DNA of 64,000 nt from Armillaria gallica. Lineage: Eukaryota > Basidiomycota > Agaricomycetes > Agaricales > Physalacriaceae. The notes below the pieces were generated by a model. The model saw nothing but the letters and a program-made list of their open reading frames with translations, searched no databases and had not been told where the DNA came from. The first letter of the stretch is position 1. Each line of letters begins with the position of its first letter. Below, one piece after another: positions 1 to 11,355 of this stretch. Location: the NCBI GenBank assembly GCA_037576215.1, contig JBANDB010000003.1, positions 7,626,001 through 7,690,000 on the forward strand. Reading direction: 5' to 3'. The translations under genes were made by a program, and so were the position numbers.

Positions 1-199
1 AACAGCACCCATCACGAGGTTTCATAATGATGTCAATCATTCCCGGCTTGCCGAATCGAATCTCGGCCGCCTGAACCGAAACATATGCAAATTGCAATGC
101 ATCAAGGGGTTCCTTATTTCAGGGACTGACTGCGGATCAGCAGCTACATATATTACAGCGACCTGTCGTCTCCTGTCGTCCTTTCTGCCAACGCACACA
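1..199. other. Left edge, upstream of first gene
   Basis: No gene can be supported here. The stretch is the 5' flank of the F-box/LRR gene that starts at 200. I see no convincing TATA element and no RNA gene. Confidence 0.4.
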
Positions 200-1856
200 A
201 TGATCTTATCGTTTCCCCCAGAGTTGCTACACCAGATTTTCCAAAAGGCAAGTACCGCCTCCTTTGAATAGGCACAGCCCGTTCTCACTCTTGGTTTCCA
301 GCTTCAAATCTCTGACCTGAAACGCTTACGGTCAACATGCAAGCGTTTCAGTGCAGTTGCTACGCCCTTTGTCTTCTCAAGTCTGAAAATCGACACGGAC
401 AGTTACCAGTTTCGCAAGTACTCATCCATCCTCAAAGCTATCGCCTCTGGTCGAAGCGATGTGGCGAGACACGTGCAGACTCTCACTATACTATCCTTGA
501 CCCCACCGCGGTACAAGCGTCTTCGACTGTGGCAACGAATCATGAAACGCAAACAGCGCGTGTATAAGGCTTTTGAAAGCAACTTTCTTCGAGCAGTAAC
601 GAAATTTACCGCGGTGACATCGCTCTAGTACGTTCTCGAACTTTTGCATTCCATGGATATACTGACTCCATTCTGCTAGCTTCGATATGCACACCATCCA
701 GCCCTCGTCCGCCGACAAGATCATGCGCTCTCTAGGAGCCCTTCCTCGCTTGTCACAACTATCCGTTCAGATGTACCACGACGTCGACCCCAGCGTTTCT
801 CTCTCCCTGTCGCAATATTTCAACAACCTCCTCTCTATCCATTTATGTGGTCTCCGGCTCTGCTATAACGACGCGCCTTCTACTATCATCGCCAACAGTC
901 CAGCCCTTACGGAACTGACCCTAGACGGTACCTGCGAAATTAAGTCTGACAAGTCCGCAACGATGGAGAACCTCTTCTCAAAGCTCCCTACCGGGACGGC
1001 CCTGCCCTTGCAGAGCCTCACTATAGGCGGCACGATGCGCTATCTCCTCGACCCAGCCCCACAGATCCCTCCCCATTTCAAATCCCTTACGTCCCTGGTC
1101 ATCACTTCTGATATCATCTCCGTGCCGGCCGAGTTCTGGCGGGCACTTGAAACCGCGCGCATCCATTTGCAGAAGCTTTCGGTGCGAGAGCTTGACAAAT
1201 CCCTCCTCAGCTATTTAGAGTCCTACGCCGGTCTTAAGGACTTGTCTGCGGGACGCTTCGAGGATGATGTCGCCCAATCAGATCTTGCGGCAGATCGGTT
1301 CTATCATTGCGTGGTACCCAAACACTCGGGCAGCTTGAGGAACGTGCATATTAGTACGGATTTTGAGGGGAAGTGGTGCCTCGGTGATACGCAGCTGGAT
1401 GAAATCATGAGGTGTTCTGGGTTGGTCTCCCTTGATGTTTCTGTTGGGTTGAGCGAGGTTGATGCCTCGTATGACGAGAACGTCATTGTGAGTATGGTGC
1501 TGATGGTGGGAATCCCATGTTGACCATTACTCCTTTAGACACGGCTTTTGGAAGCTGCCGCCAGTGGTGTCTTCCCCCTCCTTCGTAATATCGGTATAGC
1601 CTTCGCCAATCCGAGGAGTGTTCGCTCCATTGACGATCCAATCATCATGATGTACGGCGCTCACGGCGTTCACGGCCATCGTCGCATCAACGATATCGTG
1701 AGTGGGTTTCAATGCGAGAATCCAAATCCTTGTATGTTAGCGTTGGAGATGTCCACTGGCCATATACATAATAGCAGGCTGGTCAAGTCCGAGGGCGACT
1801 TTTGGTCGTTTAAACTTATGGCACGGAACGGTTCGTATTACGATTTCCCATATTGA
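200..1856 (+). CDS. F-box-like / leucine-rich-repeat-type protein, 499 aa
   Basis: Exons 200..247, 302..627, 680..1487 and 1539..1856 join in frame into 499 residues. The N-terminus (MILSFPPELLHQIFQK) is the start of an F-box-like motif, followed by a KRLRSTCKRFSAVATPFVF segment that is the usual second half. The rest is LRR-like, with regularly spaced leucines (SLTIGG, LVITSD, LQKLSVRELDKSLLSYLE). F-box proteins of this kind are thought to be substrate receptors of SCF ubiquitin ligases; the substrate cannot be read from sequence. The first intron (248..301) needs a GC-AG pair: donor AAG|GCAAGT gives an open frame, whereas the GT four bases further on (252) gives an immediate stop. The start at 200 was chosen because it places the F-box at the very N-terminus. 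Agaricomycetes carry hundreds of such fast-evolving singletons, so the family call is firmer than the function. Confidence 0.8.
248..301 (+). other. GC-AG intron in the F-box gene
   Basis: The donor reads AAG|GCAAGT, a strong match to the rare GC donor class, and the acceptor is TTTCCAG. Only this splice keeps the F-box reading frame open. Confidence 0.6.
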
Positions 1857-2619
1857 CGTTGTAAGACTACTTGAACTTTCAATGTACCAATATTTGTACG
1901 ATCTGCTCCCCTTATTTCTTTTCGGTGATTGGCGTTGACAGGGCCGTTCGTCCAAGCTTTTTCGCAATGTTTATTTTTACTCTAGTCGTACCTTCCTCAT
2001 ATAGAGCGGGGTATGTCAGTTCGAGATTCTAGGACCGTGTCATAAATGACTTAGCTCAAACTCTGGTTAGTGGAATGAAGGACCGATCTCTCTGATGCCA
2101 GCAAATGGACGCACATTGAATCTATGTGCCTTTCCCTTCAGGTTCGTTTGGTTTACGCGCCGCCAAACAAAAATAGAGGATCTCACGGTGACCGGTTGAA
2201 TGGAATACCAGACGCTAATAACCGCCCTGAGATCTGTTCCTCGTACACATCTCGGCCTCGCTAATTCGGCATGGCGCAACTTGAGGCAACTGCGCTTGTC
2301 AAATTGGCTTTATGATATCATTGCAGGCAAAAATTAACTGTGGAGATTTATTGAAGTTGCGGAACCGTCCAGAAATATGTCTTCTCCACCCATGCTTCGC
2401 GTGCTGCGTCAGCGTCTCCCTCGGTTTTGAAACGCCAACTGCGCATTCTACTGCTCTAAAGAGTAAATGGGGTGCTTCAATGATGATGCTAGTCGCTACT
2501 AATGGATCTCCACTCATCTGTGTCGATTAAGGAATATGCCAGGCTTACTCAGATTCCACCTTCTATAAATTCGAAAAGCAGACCACCCTGGTGTCCGGTT
2601 TATCGCTGCTCTCTCAGTC
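1857..2619. other. Intergenic, nothing recognised
   Basis: About 760 bases between the F-box gene and the NDUFA4-like gene. Only short unrelated open frames occur on both strands. The last part is the promoter of the downstream gene and contains TATAAAT near 2565, about 55 bases before its ATG. Confidence 0.4.
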
Positions 2620-3088
2620 ATGTTCACCTTGTTTCGCAAGAATTTTGTGAAGCACTGGCTTCCTATAGAGGTACATCACATTCCCATGAGCCTACCAGGA
2701 TTGACTTGATCCTCTTCCTAGGTAACTCCTCTGTGAGTCTCGTCTCATTTCTCGTCGTCCTCTTCCTCATTGCTTCTAGTATCATCCTCGTAGGAGGCAT
2801 CGTCTCCGGCGGCGCCTGGTACCTCTCCCGTACAGCCATGGGTCCTACCAGTGCGTGATGACTGTGCACTTCCCAGAATTTGCGTTGATATTTCTTCGTA
2901 ACGTCCTATTGAGTTCAATGGACCAAGTCCAACCCCACGCCATGGAACACCATCGACCCTAACCAAGGCACAAAGCTCATGGAGGTGAACCAGAAGTTTG
3001 AAAAGAAGTGCGTCTTATCGGCATTGGGCTTTCCGAGTCGGGTAGCTAATTCTAGTTTATTGTTAGGTGGTCACGAGATAAATTATAA
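2620..3088 (+). CDS. NDUFA4 / MLRQ-type mitochondrial inner-membrane subunit, 82 aa
   Basis: Five exons, 2620..2670, 2722..2732, 2780..2850, 2914..3007 and 3067..3088, give 82 residues with no internal stop. The N-terminus (MFTLFRKNFVKHWLPIE) is followed by one hydrophobic helix (LIILVGGIVSGGAWYLSR), then a conserved tail with WTKSNPTPWNTI and LMEVNQKFEKKWSRDKL. This is the pattern of the fungal 'NADH-ubiquinone reductase complex 1 MLRQ subunit' family (PF06522). In animals the family member NDUFA4 is now regarded as a cytochrome c oxidase subunit, so the complex in this fungus is inferred, not seen. The protein would sit in the mitochondrial inner membrane. Exon 2 is only 11 bases long. Length matches the family (about 80 residues), and the gene looks intact. 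Confidence 0.88.
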
Positions 3089-4223
3089 ATTTTTGCGAGG
3101 AGCGACAGTATCGTGATTATAAGATCCAGGACCTTGAGTTGGTAATTAAACTGCTGTGACTTTTGATATTATGAGTATGAATGAATCAGTATTGAAAAAT
3201 AAATCAGTAAGGCCAGCAAGTAAGTTGGCATTGGCGTAGCTCGCGTCCATTACCAACCTGAAGGAATTTGAATGAAATTTCAGATTACATGGATCTAAAC
3301 CTTAGGATCGTGAAAGAGGCTGTTCCAGGTGAAGCCGATAAGGCTGGAGGATGGCCGAGGTAGAAAGCGGCAGGTGGGCGTGTAAGACTGTAGTTTTTGA
3401 GTAGGATTGGAGAGCTAATGGGAGTTTTTCTGTGGGAATATTGTTTTCTCCAGATTTCAACCCTTTTTTCGGTCCGATTGAGTTCGCCCTCAAACGTACC
3501 CGCTCAGACCTACGCGATTTCCCAACGATTTCCACCTCTCTGAATTGCATCATGATATTTAACACTCGAAGTTTAACTTGTTGTCACGCACACGGGTCAG
3601 CTTCATGGGTGACTGCCATGGTATTCAGTATTGTCTCAGTACTTGGTTACCTCGGCGTCGAAACGCGTTTGAAGCAAAGGGTTGGGGAAAGTACCGGAAC
3701 AACGGTCCGCAACGCCGTGACGTTCACCGTCCGGACCGAGGTTCCAGACCGAACTTCGGCAACACTCTCATGCAGGTGCCATGCATTTTTTGCTCCTGGT
3801 GAGTTTGAGACGGCCTAGAGGGCAGCGGTCAGTGTGCCCAATATACCACAGCTGCACAGGGGACCAAGAATCTTACCCAACTTGACGGTGCCTCATAAGC
3901 TTGCTCATAGGTAATCTCAATAGAAAGTGGCTTCCAAGTTGTTGAGTATCGCCGATTCTCGATAATCGTACACGGACAATACTATTTGTATGAATTTCAT
4001 CGTAAAATCACTGATGGTTGGCAGAACACTTCTCTCCGAACAAAGACGGTCAAGGCTCCTCAATGCTCAATTGCAGCAAAACTGAAATCAAGATTCAAGA
4101 GCTTCTACGACATGTCACATTAGACCTGATATCGTTGTTGCATCATCGGGCTATTTCATGGTGCATCCGCTTGATGTCTGCGGTACCTAAGACTCACGCA
4201 TTCGACAATCCTTCCGACCGTCC
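3089..4223. other. Intergenic, no supported gene
   Basis: About 1.1 kb with a few open frames of 70-130 codons on both strands around 3300-3820. None shows a domain, a splice pattern or a recognisable motif. The right end may hold the unresolved first exon of the MFS transporter. Confidence 0.35.
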
Positions 4224-6191
4224 ATGCCGAGGACTCTTGGTTACGCCTTTGGGCTGGAAATGAAGGTCGTCGTACTGGTTTGTAACATTTGTGGTATGGC
4301 TAAGTACGTTTGGCTTCATCCTCTATTTCGGATCGAAATGACCTGCATCGTAACCAGGTATTGCCACAGGCCTGCTCCTTTATGCTATGGTCATCCCCAT
4401 CGTGCCTTTCCAGCTCGAGGAGCTTGGTTACAAGCATCCAACTGCTTTAACTGGCTGGCTACTTTTCGCATATGTATGATTCATCCTCGTATCCTTGTCT
4501 GTTCAATCTGAGTAGCTACCCGGTAATAGTCCGGAGGCCTTGCGATAGGTACGTTCGATTCCAAGAATCGCCTCCGTCATTTAATTTGGTTACAGCTACT
4601 ATTCCCGTCGCGGTATGGTCTGAAAAATACGATGCGCGAAAGCTTCCTCTTGTCGCTGGAGCGTTCATCCTCATTGGCTCACAAGTCATGTTCATGGAGG
4701 CTCCAGCGTACTGGCTTATGTGTCTTGCACGGACTTTACAAGGTGTAGGATCCACCATGGTCTGGGTCGCCGGGCTGGCTCTGCTGTAAGCTATAGTCTC
4801 TGTGTATATTGGTATGCCTCACATACCGCCTCACAGATGTGACGAAACACCTCCAGATCTTGTTAGAAGTGAATAATCCCTATTTCCCTCTCCTGAATCT
4901 AACTCCAGTCTCAGGACAACTCGGTATTGCGATGTCAGGACTTTGCCTCGAGTATGCATCGAGTGGGCTTATTCTCTCAAACCAGACCATAATTTATTTC
5001 CAGTGCGCTTGTCGGGCCTCCCGTAGGCGGCGGGCTATACACCCGCTTTGGTTTCTGTGGACGCTTCATCTTTGGCATCATAGTCGCCATTTTGGACTTG
5101 GCCTTCCGGTTCCTTATCATTGAAGGCAAGAGCGCCAGCAGACTACGGTCCAGTACTATCGAGAAACCCGACAATGAGATCGCATTGGAGACAAACGATA
5201 ACAGTCTGGCTGATGGTATTGACGCGCAAAACAAGAAGGTTTCGTCTGTGCAGGTCCTTCGTTTATTGTTCCGGTCACACCGCACGCTTGCCGCGGCTTT
5301 CCTCACATTTGTGTACGGGTCCGTCGTTTCCACATCATTCATCCGGGAGCGTAATCTCATGCATTCCATAGTATCGTCTACAGCACTCAAGAGCCAGTCA
5401 TTTCCAACCGCTTGAACAGTGTCTGGGGCTTGAACTCCGCAAAAGTCGGCCTCGTTCTTTTGGCCTCTGTCATTCCGACTCTTTTCGGTTAGCATTACTC
5501 ACTGGTATGCGCACCCAGTTCTAACTTCTGATTTTAATGGTAGCGATACCGCTTTCGGGTTGGCTAGCAGACCTTCGAGGGGCATCCATTGTCATCATAA
5601 TTTCTTTGATTCTGTCAGTGCCATGATATGTTGTGATAATCACGGATAAGCACCTGGTGCTGTTCATTACGGCTTTCGCATGCGCTTGTCAGTGACATGA
5701 GAATTTGACCGTTTTTAGCTGATGGATTTCAGACTTCTTCGTATCTGGAGTCATGTCTTCGCTAACCGTCGACCTCGCGTCTATTGCATGCAGTATAGAC
5801 GGCATTGGATGTGCGTGGTATGATGCTCTCTGTGAATAACCTCCTTTATTTAGATGCGCACGTCTACGGTGTTTTTAATTTGGCGTATGGGATCAGCACA
5901 ACAGGTGTGTTTGCTTCGATCCCTTCCTCCTAGCTCATCCGACCTTTAGTTGGGCCCATTGTTGGTGGTCAGGTTCATTCATGTTTTTTCCTTGAGTGTA
6001 ATTGGTGTGCTGAGATTCCACCATCATAGATGTACGACCATATCAACGAAGGGTGGCTGGCAATCTGTTTGTTAGCGGTTGGATTATTTGGGCTCTCTGT
6101 GGTTGTGACGCTCTTCTACGTTGGGGACAAGCCTGTCGCTCAAAACTTCATTCGGCACATTAGATTGCTTTACATTGTAACCAGCATTTGA
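4224..6191 (+). CDS. Major facilitator superfamily (DHA1-like) transporter; N-terminus unresolved
   Basis: Spliced exons give a 12-helix type MFS carrier, most likely a plasma-membrane drug or metabolite exporter; the substrate is unknown. Recognisable blocks in order are RSSYWFVTFVVWLS, LLLYAMVIPIVPFQLEELGY, GWLLFAYSGGLAIATIPVAV, LARTLQGVGSTMVW, then GPPVGGGLYTRFGF (the usual motif in helix 5), a charged central loop, VYSTQEPVISNRLNSVWGLN, AIPLSGWLADLRG and a C-terminal helix block ending in TGA at 6191. At least nine short introns, for example 4786..4837, keep the frame. The problem is the 5' end. The first helix is preceded in frame by TGGAAATGAAGG, which contains a TGA, and no upstream exon with a good donor joins it. 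Either the first exon lies further upstream, or a one-base deletion has broken the gene near 4260. The left coordinate is therefore approximate. Confidence 0.72.
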
Positions 6192-7369
6192 GGGCCACCA
6201 CATTCGTGTGGCATATCCGAGTCCTATTTTAATGGTGTGTTGATGTCTTCCCGATTCTTATTATCTACATCCACTTTAAACTTTATCGACATCTTTTCCC
6301 TAGCGGCAATGCCCTAGAAGATTATTGTACAGCACCTTTCAACCTGAGTCCTGAATGCCTTGTACAAAGTCCTTCTGCAGAGAATCATCAGTTGCGGGAC
6401 ATGGTATGGAAGACTGCGTACCTTATCTTGATGGTGTCTGTACGCTCAAGGCTTGCCCGTAAAGCCACGGTGAATCGAATTCCTGATGGCTGTATGGGTG
6501 GGTCTGCAGGTATTATTTAGCTGAGGTGTACACATACCTGTGAGTATACGCAGATTTTCTGGAAACTTGCTTCAATTATTGTAACATCGTACCCAAATTA
6601 CTTGCAGACTTGCAGGAGTTCTCCTTAGCCTTAATGTAAGTCGACGATCGGACAGGAAATCGGAAAAATATAACTTCAAATAAGGAAGTGCATAAGTAGA
6701 ATCCATATGAGAATCAAGCCGTGACTAACTATTTGCGTTGTGAGAAGCCCTACGAGCAAACATGACAGCAACAAACACAAATAAAAACAATAGGAAAAAA
6801 CAGTGCTCCTCCAGAAACCAAACATCTCACAAAATAAAACACAACACGTCTCTCGGTCAATCATCCAGCCAAATATAATGGCATGGCACCCCCGCAAATG
6901 AGAGGATCCTGTCTGACTCCAGAGAGTCCAAAGGTAACAGCCTCCCAGCAATCTACACGGCTCTGGCACAATCATGCAGCCCCCAGTCCCACAGCTCCCA
7001 TGGCGACAACTATCAACTTCTCGACTCGACATCTCGGCAGCTCATCTCCAGTCCTGCAACACGGGGGTCACTCTTCAGCCGGTGACAGGCAATGAGCTCT
7101 CAACAAGTGGATAACAATGCGAGGCAATGGCGGCATGACCTTCAGCATTCATACGGGCAAACAACATAGACAAATTTGGCCTCACTAGGGCAATTTGTGA
7201 GCCCTGGGCCCTTGGAATGGCGCATAACGATGATGACGATGACAGTGACAGTGATAAGCAGAAAATGAGAGTGGTGTGGCGCTCAGATTGATCAAATCAA
7301 GGGCAGAACTGCAAGATCCTAGTTATTAGCTTCGATGAAAGGGAAGAAAACCGAAGACTCACATGTGCT
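6192..7369. other. Gene-poor stretch downstream of the MFS gene
   Basis: No gene could be supported. A hydrophobic minus-strand frame (6676..7032) has no recognisable motif. A GATGATGACGATGACAGTGA run near 7221-7256 is simple-sequence DNA. Confidence 0.35.
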
Positions 7370-7700
7370 CTAGATTCTCTGTGAGGAACTTGAGAGGGAG
7401 CACCTATTGACACGTCAATACACAAGACAAGTAGCCAGAAACGATGTTCTCACCTTGTTTTGATGCTCAATTACATCAATGCGCCAGGGTCAGCGCTAGT
7501 GTGCTGGTGCTTGATCCTATAGCCCTTAAACTACTCCTTGTACTCCCCCCAGGTGAAAATTGTGACCCCGTGGCCCTCCTTCATCAGGTCCAGATTGAGG
7601 GCAATGTACGACTGGAAGTCACGGTTTCATGCCAACTTCCTATCATGTGAGACACTAAGTGTAGACTCGGTCGCGCGTTTACAATCTCCTGTCCAGATTG
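7370..7700 (-). pseudogene. Decayed sterol 3-O-glucosyltransferase-like (GT1/UGT51 type) fragment
   Basis: On the minus strand near 7612..7540 the translation YIALNLDLMKEGHGVTIFTW continues to GEYKE. It closely resembles the segment just after the 'TIGSRGDVQP' motif at the start of the glucosyltransferase domain of fungal UDP-glucose:sterol glucosyltransferases (from knowledge of the family). The codon after GEYKE is TAG where the family has Trp, and a second stop follows ADPGALM about 20 codons later. Upstream, 'CLT' followed by a scrambled glycine-rich segment (IGSWHETV...) is a shifted remnant of the LTIGSRGDVQP loop, and PKVINLDRR is interrupted by stops. The rest of the enzyme, including the UDP-sugar binding C-terminal half, was not found. 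I call it a relic, not a working gene. Confidence 0.55.
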
Positions 7701-9000
7701 ATGACCTTGGGCCTCTGTCCTTGTAACTTGAAGGGAATCCCGGTTGGCCGCAGCTATCGTATGCGCAGGCGACGAGAAGACGATGATTATACTGGGCTCG
7801 CTAGGGATGGAGGGATACGCAGATGCAAACTTTCTGATAAGATCAAGAGCACAGCCAACTCTGATGCTCAAGTTGGTGGTCGTAACATGCATGATTTCGC
7901 GTCGCCGATGGCAGAATAGGAAGACAGCGCCTATATGAGGCTGTTATTAGTCGTGGTAGTCAAATACAACAGTTCACATGCCTGAGAGCTTCCGCCTCCA
8001 CTATTGGCATTGCGCAGCCTCCAGGGTATCATACTCTGTGTAGTCGTTTGAATCATTGCCCAAACAATGCGAAGGACCATAAGGTTCATGAATTAATCTT
8101 CCTTGGTATTTGACACTGGATGAGGTGAGGATGATGACATGATAATCAAACAAGTGACGTACAGAACATAGTCCACAGAGGGTCATGTCAGCAGATATAT
8201 TGCTCCAGAGGCATCATTTAGGACACCATCCCTTGCGATATATCGTAGAACAGCCGGCCTTTCTGTCCATAATGGGCAGCATTGTCGGTGGGCAAGAGGG
8301 AAGTAAGAAAGGCGAATCAGCGAGTCGTCACACTGGAACTCTAATGAGCTTATAAAAAAGAACATTTGACTAACACATACGTCGTTGAAGACACTGTTGA
8401 ACCGTGAACGTGCAGCGAGGCCCAACAGCCTAAGTTCATCGCGTGTCGCTATCAGAGGTCGCGGCATAGTGAAAGGTAGGGATGGGCAAACGCTAGCGCT
8501 GAGCACTCAACGTCAATGGCTACTCTATCCGAGGCGGATTGTCAAAATATCTCTGGTACATCCGTGAGGTCGGTGCCTGAGGTCCATATCGTGCCAGACA
8601 CGGACAATTTTCTCGCCTTGTTGAAGTCGGCATGCTTGCCAGGAGTGAGGTCGTTGGTTATGAGGTGGGTGTAGCTAGATACGGTCTTTCTGACAACGTC
8701 TGGGTCGGAGCTTGCGGTGTCGATGGTGTACTGGTGGCAGGCCAGGACTTTCTCGTAGATAAAAGGATGGTTCACTTGTAGATGATGACAAAGGAGGTCA
8801 GGGACAGAGCCCATGGAGTCATCATCGATGCTGGACAAGCGAGACGAGCGAAGGATAATCGATAAAGGTTGAATGTATGGAAAGAGCAGACTAGGAAAAG
8901 CAAAAGAATCTCACGAAAATGATGGACGATGAAAAGTATTCCTACGGCAAGTTCAGGTGAATGCGACGGCAAATGCCGTGTTGGCTGATGCGAAATTCCC
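7701..9000 (-). other. Minus-strand coding-like exons, unrecognised and probably decayed
   Basis: Several minus-strand stretches have coding-like composition but no family I recognise. They are 7892..7740 (LDLIRKFASAYPSIPSEPS), 8470..8395 (PRPLIATRDELRLLGLAARS followed by a possible donor at 8390) and 8790..8550 (HQYTIDTASSDPDVVRKTVS, ending in EIF and a stop). I could not connect them into one open frame. They may be parts of one or two broken genes, possibly including the upstream part of the glucosyltransferase relic at 7370..7700. Confidence 0.25.
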
Positions 9001-10264
9001 ACGAGGTAGTTTCGCCTGCATAATAACCGAGTATCCTATATTCATAGGACTCGGAACAAAAACATAATACAGCAGAGACCTAACCCCACTCTTTTAAAAA
9101 AGCTTCCAAGAAAGCGACCGGGATTCCAACGACGAGCCTAACACAAAGTGTACTTTACGACGGTCCGCTTCAAATTCTAGGAGGGACGGTTGAATGTTAC
9201 ATCACAGAGTATACCGGCGGATATTGTCCACCATACCTGTAGCACGGTAGGGCAAATAACAGACGTTCTTTCTAGGCGATGTCAGTCAAAACATAGATCT
9301 GTTCGTTCGTCTATCAATGTCTCAATGAAGAATTTACCTCTGTGGTGGCGACAGCTTCGATGCCATCACTACAACGAGATATATCCATGCTCCTTGCGAC
9401 GCACCAGACAGTATATGAACCATTGACTATGTTCCGACCAAACTTTAGCTCTTGAATATGAAGTGAGCAGAGAAACGCACATTCGGGTACTAGACATCAA
9501 CAACGATATGAGAATAAGCAGTACAACACTCGGTGTAACATCGAATTTTGTTGCATGGTCCGGGCCCGGCTTAATCATCCCCATTGCACGATAAGATACG
9601 TTGCAAAGGCTATTTTAAAGATACTACCAATGCGCCAGAATCAGTCGAGTTACGCGCTTCCGGGAATAAAACTCACAATGATTTCACGGCAGAGAATTGA
9701 AACGTTGGCTTGACAATCAATTTGGAGACTGCAGTATATACATGAACTGTCCGATGAACACTAATTACTCGGTCGTCGCCTGGAATAACCAGATGGGACC
9801 GGCGACTGCGATGGCAGGATGGGAGGTCACTTGAAGTGCAGTTTGGAGGAATATGATGGCCAGGAGTGTCTGCCATGGGTATATCCATGAACCACTGCGG
9901 TACTATAGGACTAATGTACTCACGCAGATGCGGTGAATGATAAGAGACCAACGCATGGTAGGGCGGCAAGTCAGCCCGAAAATGTGCAGTCCAGATACAA
10001 GGATGTGGCGACGTGTACAACGTCAATATTGAAGATGGTATACCTTTCCAATAACATTGGGAACACAATCGGCGGAATAATGAGTGCAACGGCCGTCCAG
10101 AAAGTGTTTGACATATCTAAAGAGGTCGAGGTGAGAGAACGAGTCTTGGAATTCAGTAAAATTTTACACCCGCAAGTCACGGTGTTCCGTTGATATTCGT
10201 GTCAGAGACTACAAAAAAGCACTTTCAACAAGTGAGCAAGAATAGTCTCGGTGAACTTACCGCT
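9001..10264. other. Region with possible minus-strand exons, no product assigned
   Basis: A minus-strand frame of 138 codons (9673..10089) and an overlapping one (9971..10180, with a hydrophobic FWTAVALIIPPIVFPMLLE segment) may be the 3' part of the unknown gene at 10265..10883. A plausible intron (acceptor CTCTTTAG) precedes the hydrophobic segment. I recognise no domain. Confidence 0.25.
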
Positions 10265-10883
10265 GACATACAACACTGAGGGAGAAGTAAACGATCGTCA
10301 CTGTACAGATATATCATGCGCGACCTGGAGGGTGACTAGGTCCGTGACGTTGGAAGCTGTGTGAATCCGATTGAGTTCTTTTGACGTCTCCGGAGCTAAC
10401 TTGGGAATGAGGTACACCAACGCTTCAGGCAGCCGGCGGAAGGCCGCGTCGTAGAACTGGATCTTGAGTCCGTCCTCTAAAGATAATCACAAGTCTATCT
10501 GAACTGGAAGAGTGTGCGCGATAGTCCAATAGAACATAGAAATGCTGGCAGAGATGATAGGTCCTTGAATAGCAAGGGACTGAACCATGTACGCCGATCA
10601 ACTGCGTCGTGTTGAGCTGAGTGACGCTACTAAAAAGGCCATAGAGGTATTCTGAGAGGCTATCAGCCTGCATCGTTGACTGCTGAGGACACCGAAAATC
10701 TCCAATGCCACTGAAATTTGGCTGTGCCACCGGGAGACATCTCCGCGAGAAACTCACCTTCCCAGATTTTGAACACATTTTGCTGAATTCGGTTGATCGG
10801 ATTTCGCCGTGTCGATCTTCATTGAGTTCGGCAAATGCACGAACATTCTGATCTGAGGTTGAAAATCTTCCGCATGGCAGCAC
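10265..10883 (-). CDS. Unrecognised protein, several exons, model incomplete
   Basis: The minus strand has coding-like exons with normal fungal introns. One reads SGIGDFRCPQQSTMQADSLS then EYLYGLFSSVTQLNTTQLIG. It is preceded by an intron of GTGAGT...TTTCAG type that removes the stop after NLGR. A second exon (about 10476..10303) reads EDGLKIQFYDAAFRRLPEAL then VYLIPKLAPETSKELNRIHT. The start could be ATG at 10846 or 10883. The gene is divergent from the J-domain gene at 11356 and would share its 470-base promoter region. I do not recognise the family. The fit of codons and splice sites makes a real gene likely, but the join between exons (about 10592 to 10477) relies on a weak donor. Confidence 0.4.
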
Positions 10884-11047
10884 TATCTATCAGCGTTTTT
10901 GAAACTCCGCAGACACAGACTAGAAATCCAAACGAAATCGGCGCGAACTCGGGCTCAAAAAATCCACGAAATCAGAGACGATATCAAAATTAATATCGAC
11001 GTGAAATCTTTAATCAGCAGATTTGAATTCCCCCGTTGAAGAATATT

Positions 11048-11075
11048 GAGGCCTGAGGCCTGAGGCCCGAGGCCC
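11048..11075. repeat. Four tandem copies of heptamer GAGGCCY
   Basis: GAGGCCT GAGGCCT GAGGCCC GAGGCCC in direct tandem, followed by CAGGC. It lies in the divergent promoter region between the unknown minus gene and the J-domain gene. It may be a protein-binding array or simply a short minisatellite. Confidence 0.7.
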
Positions 11076-11355
11076 CAGGCAAGTTCCTGGTGCCTATTCA
11101 AATTGTCGCGCGCGAATTATTGGACTTTCCTTATTGGGCGCGACGCCACATCCATCACGTGATGTAAATAATTAAAACTGACGCTTCGGTGTTTGGCGCC
11201 CGGCCTCGAGGAGAACGTCCATCGCAATACTAGCTCTGCGATTTGTTTTCTTCTATCTTGTCTCTGAAAAAGACACGTCGTACCCCTGGGACAGTGTCAT
11301 TTCTACAGCCATCCGGCGGCGTCCTTAACAACGAGTTGACAACGAGAACGAGAAT

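Noticed and set aside
3302..3818. Open frames on both strands between the NDUFA4-like gene and the transporter
   Set aside because: Overlapping frames of 87 and 128 codons without motif, start context or introns.
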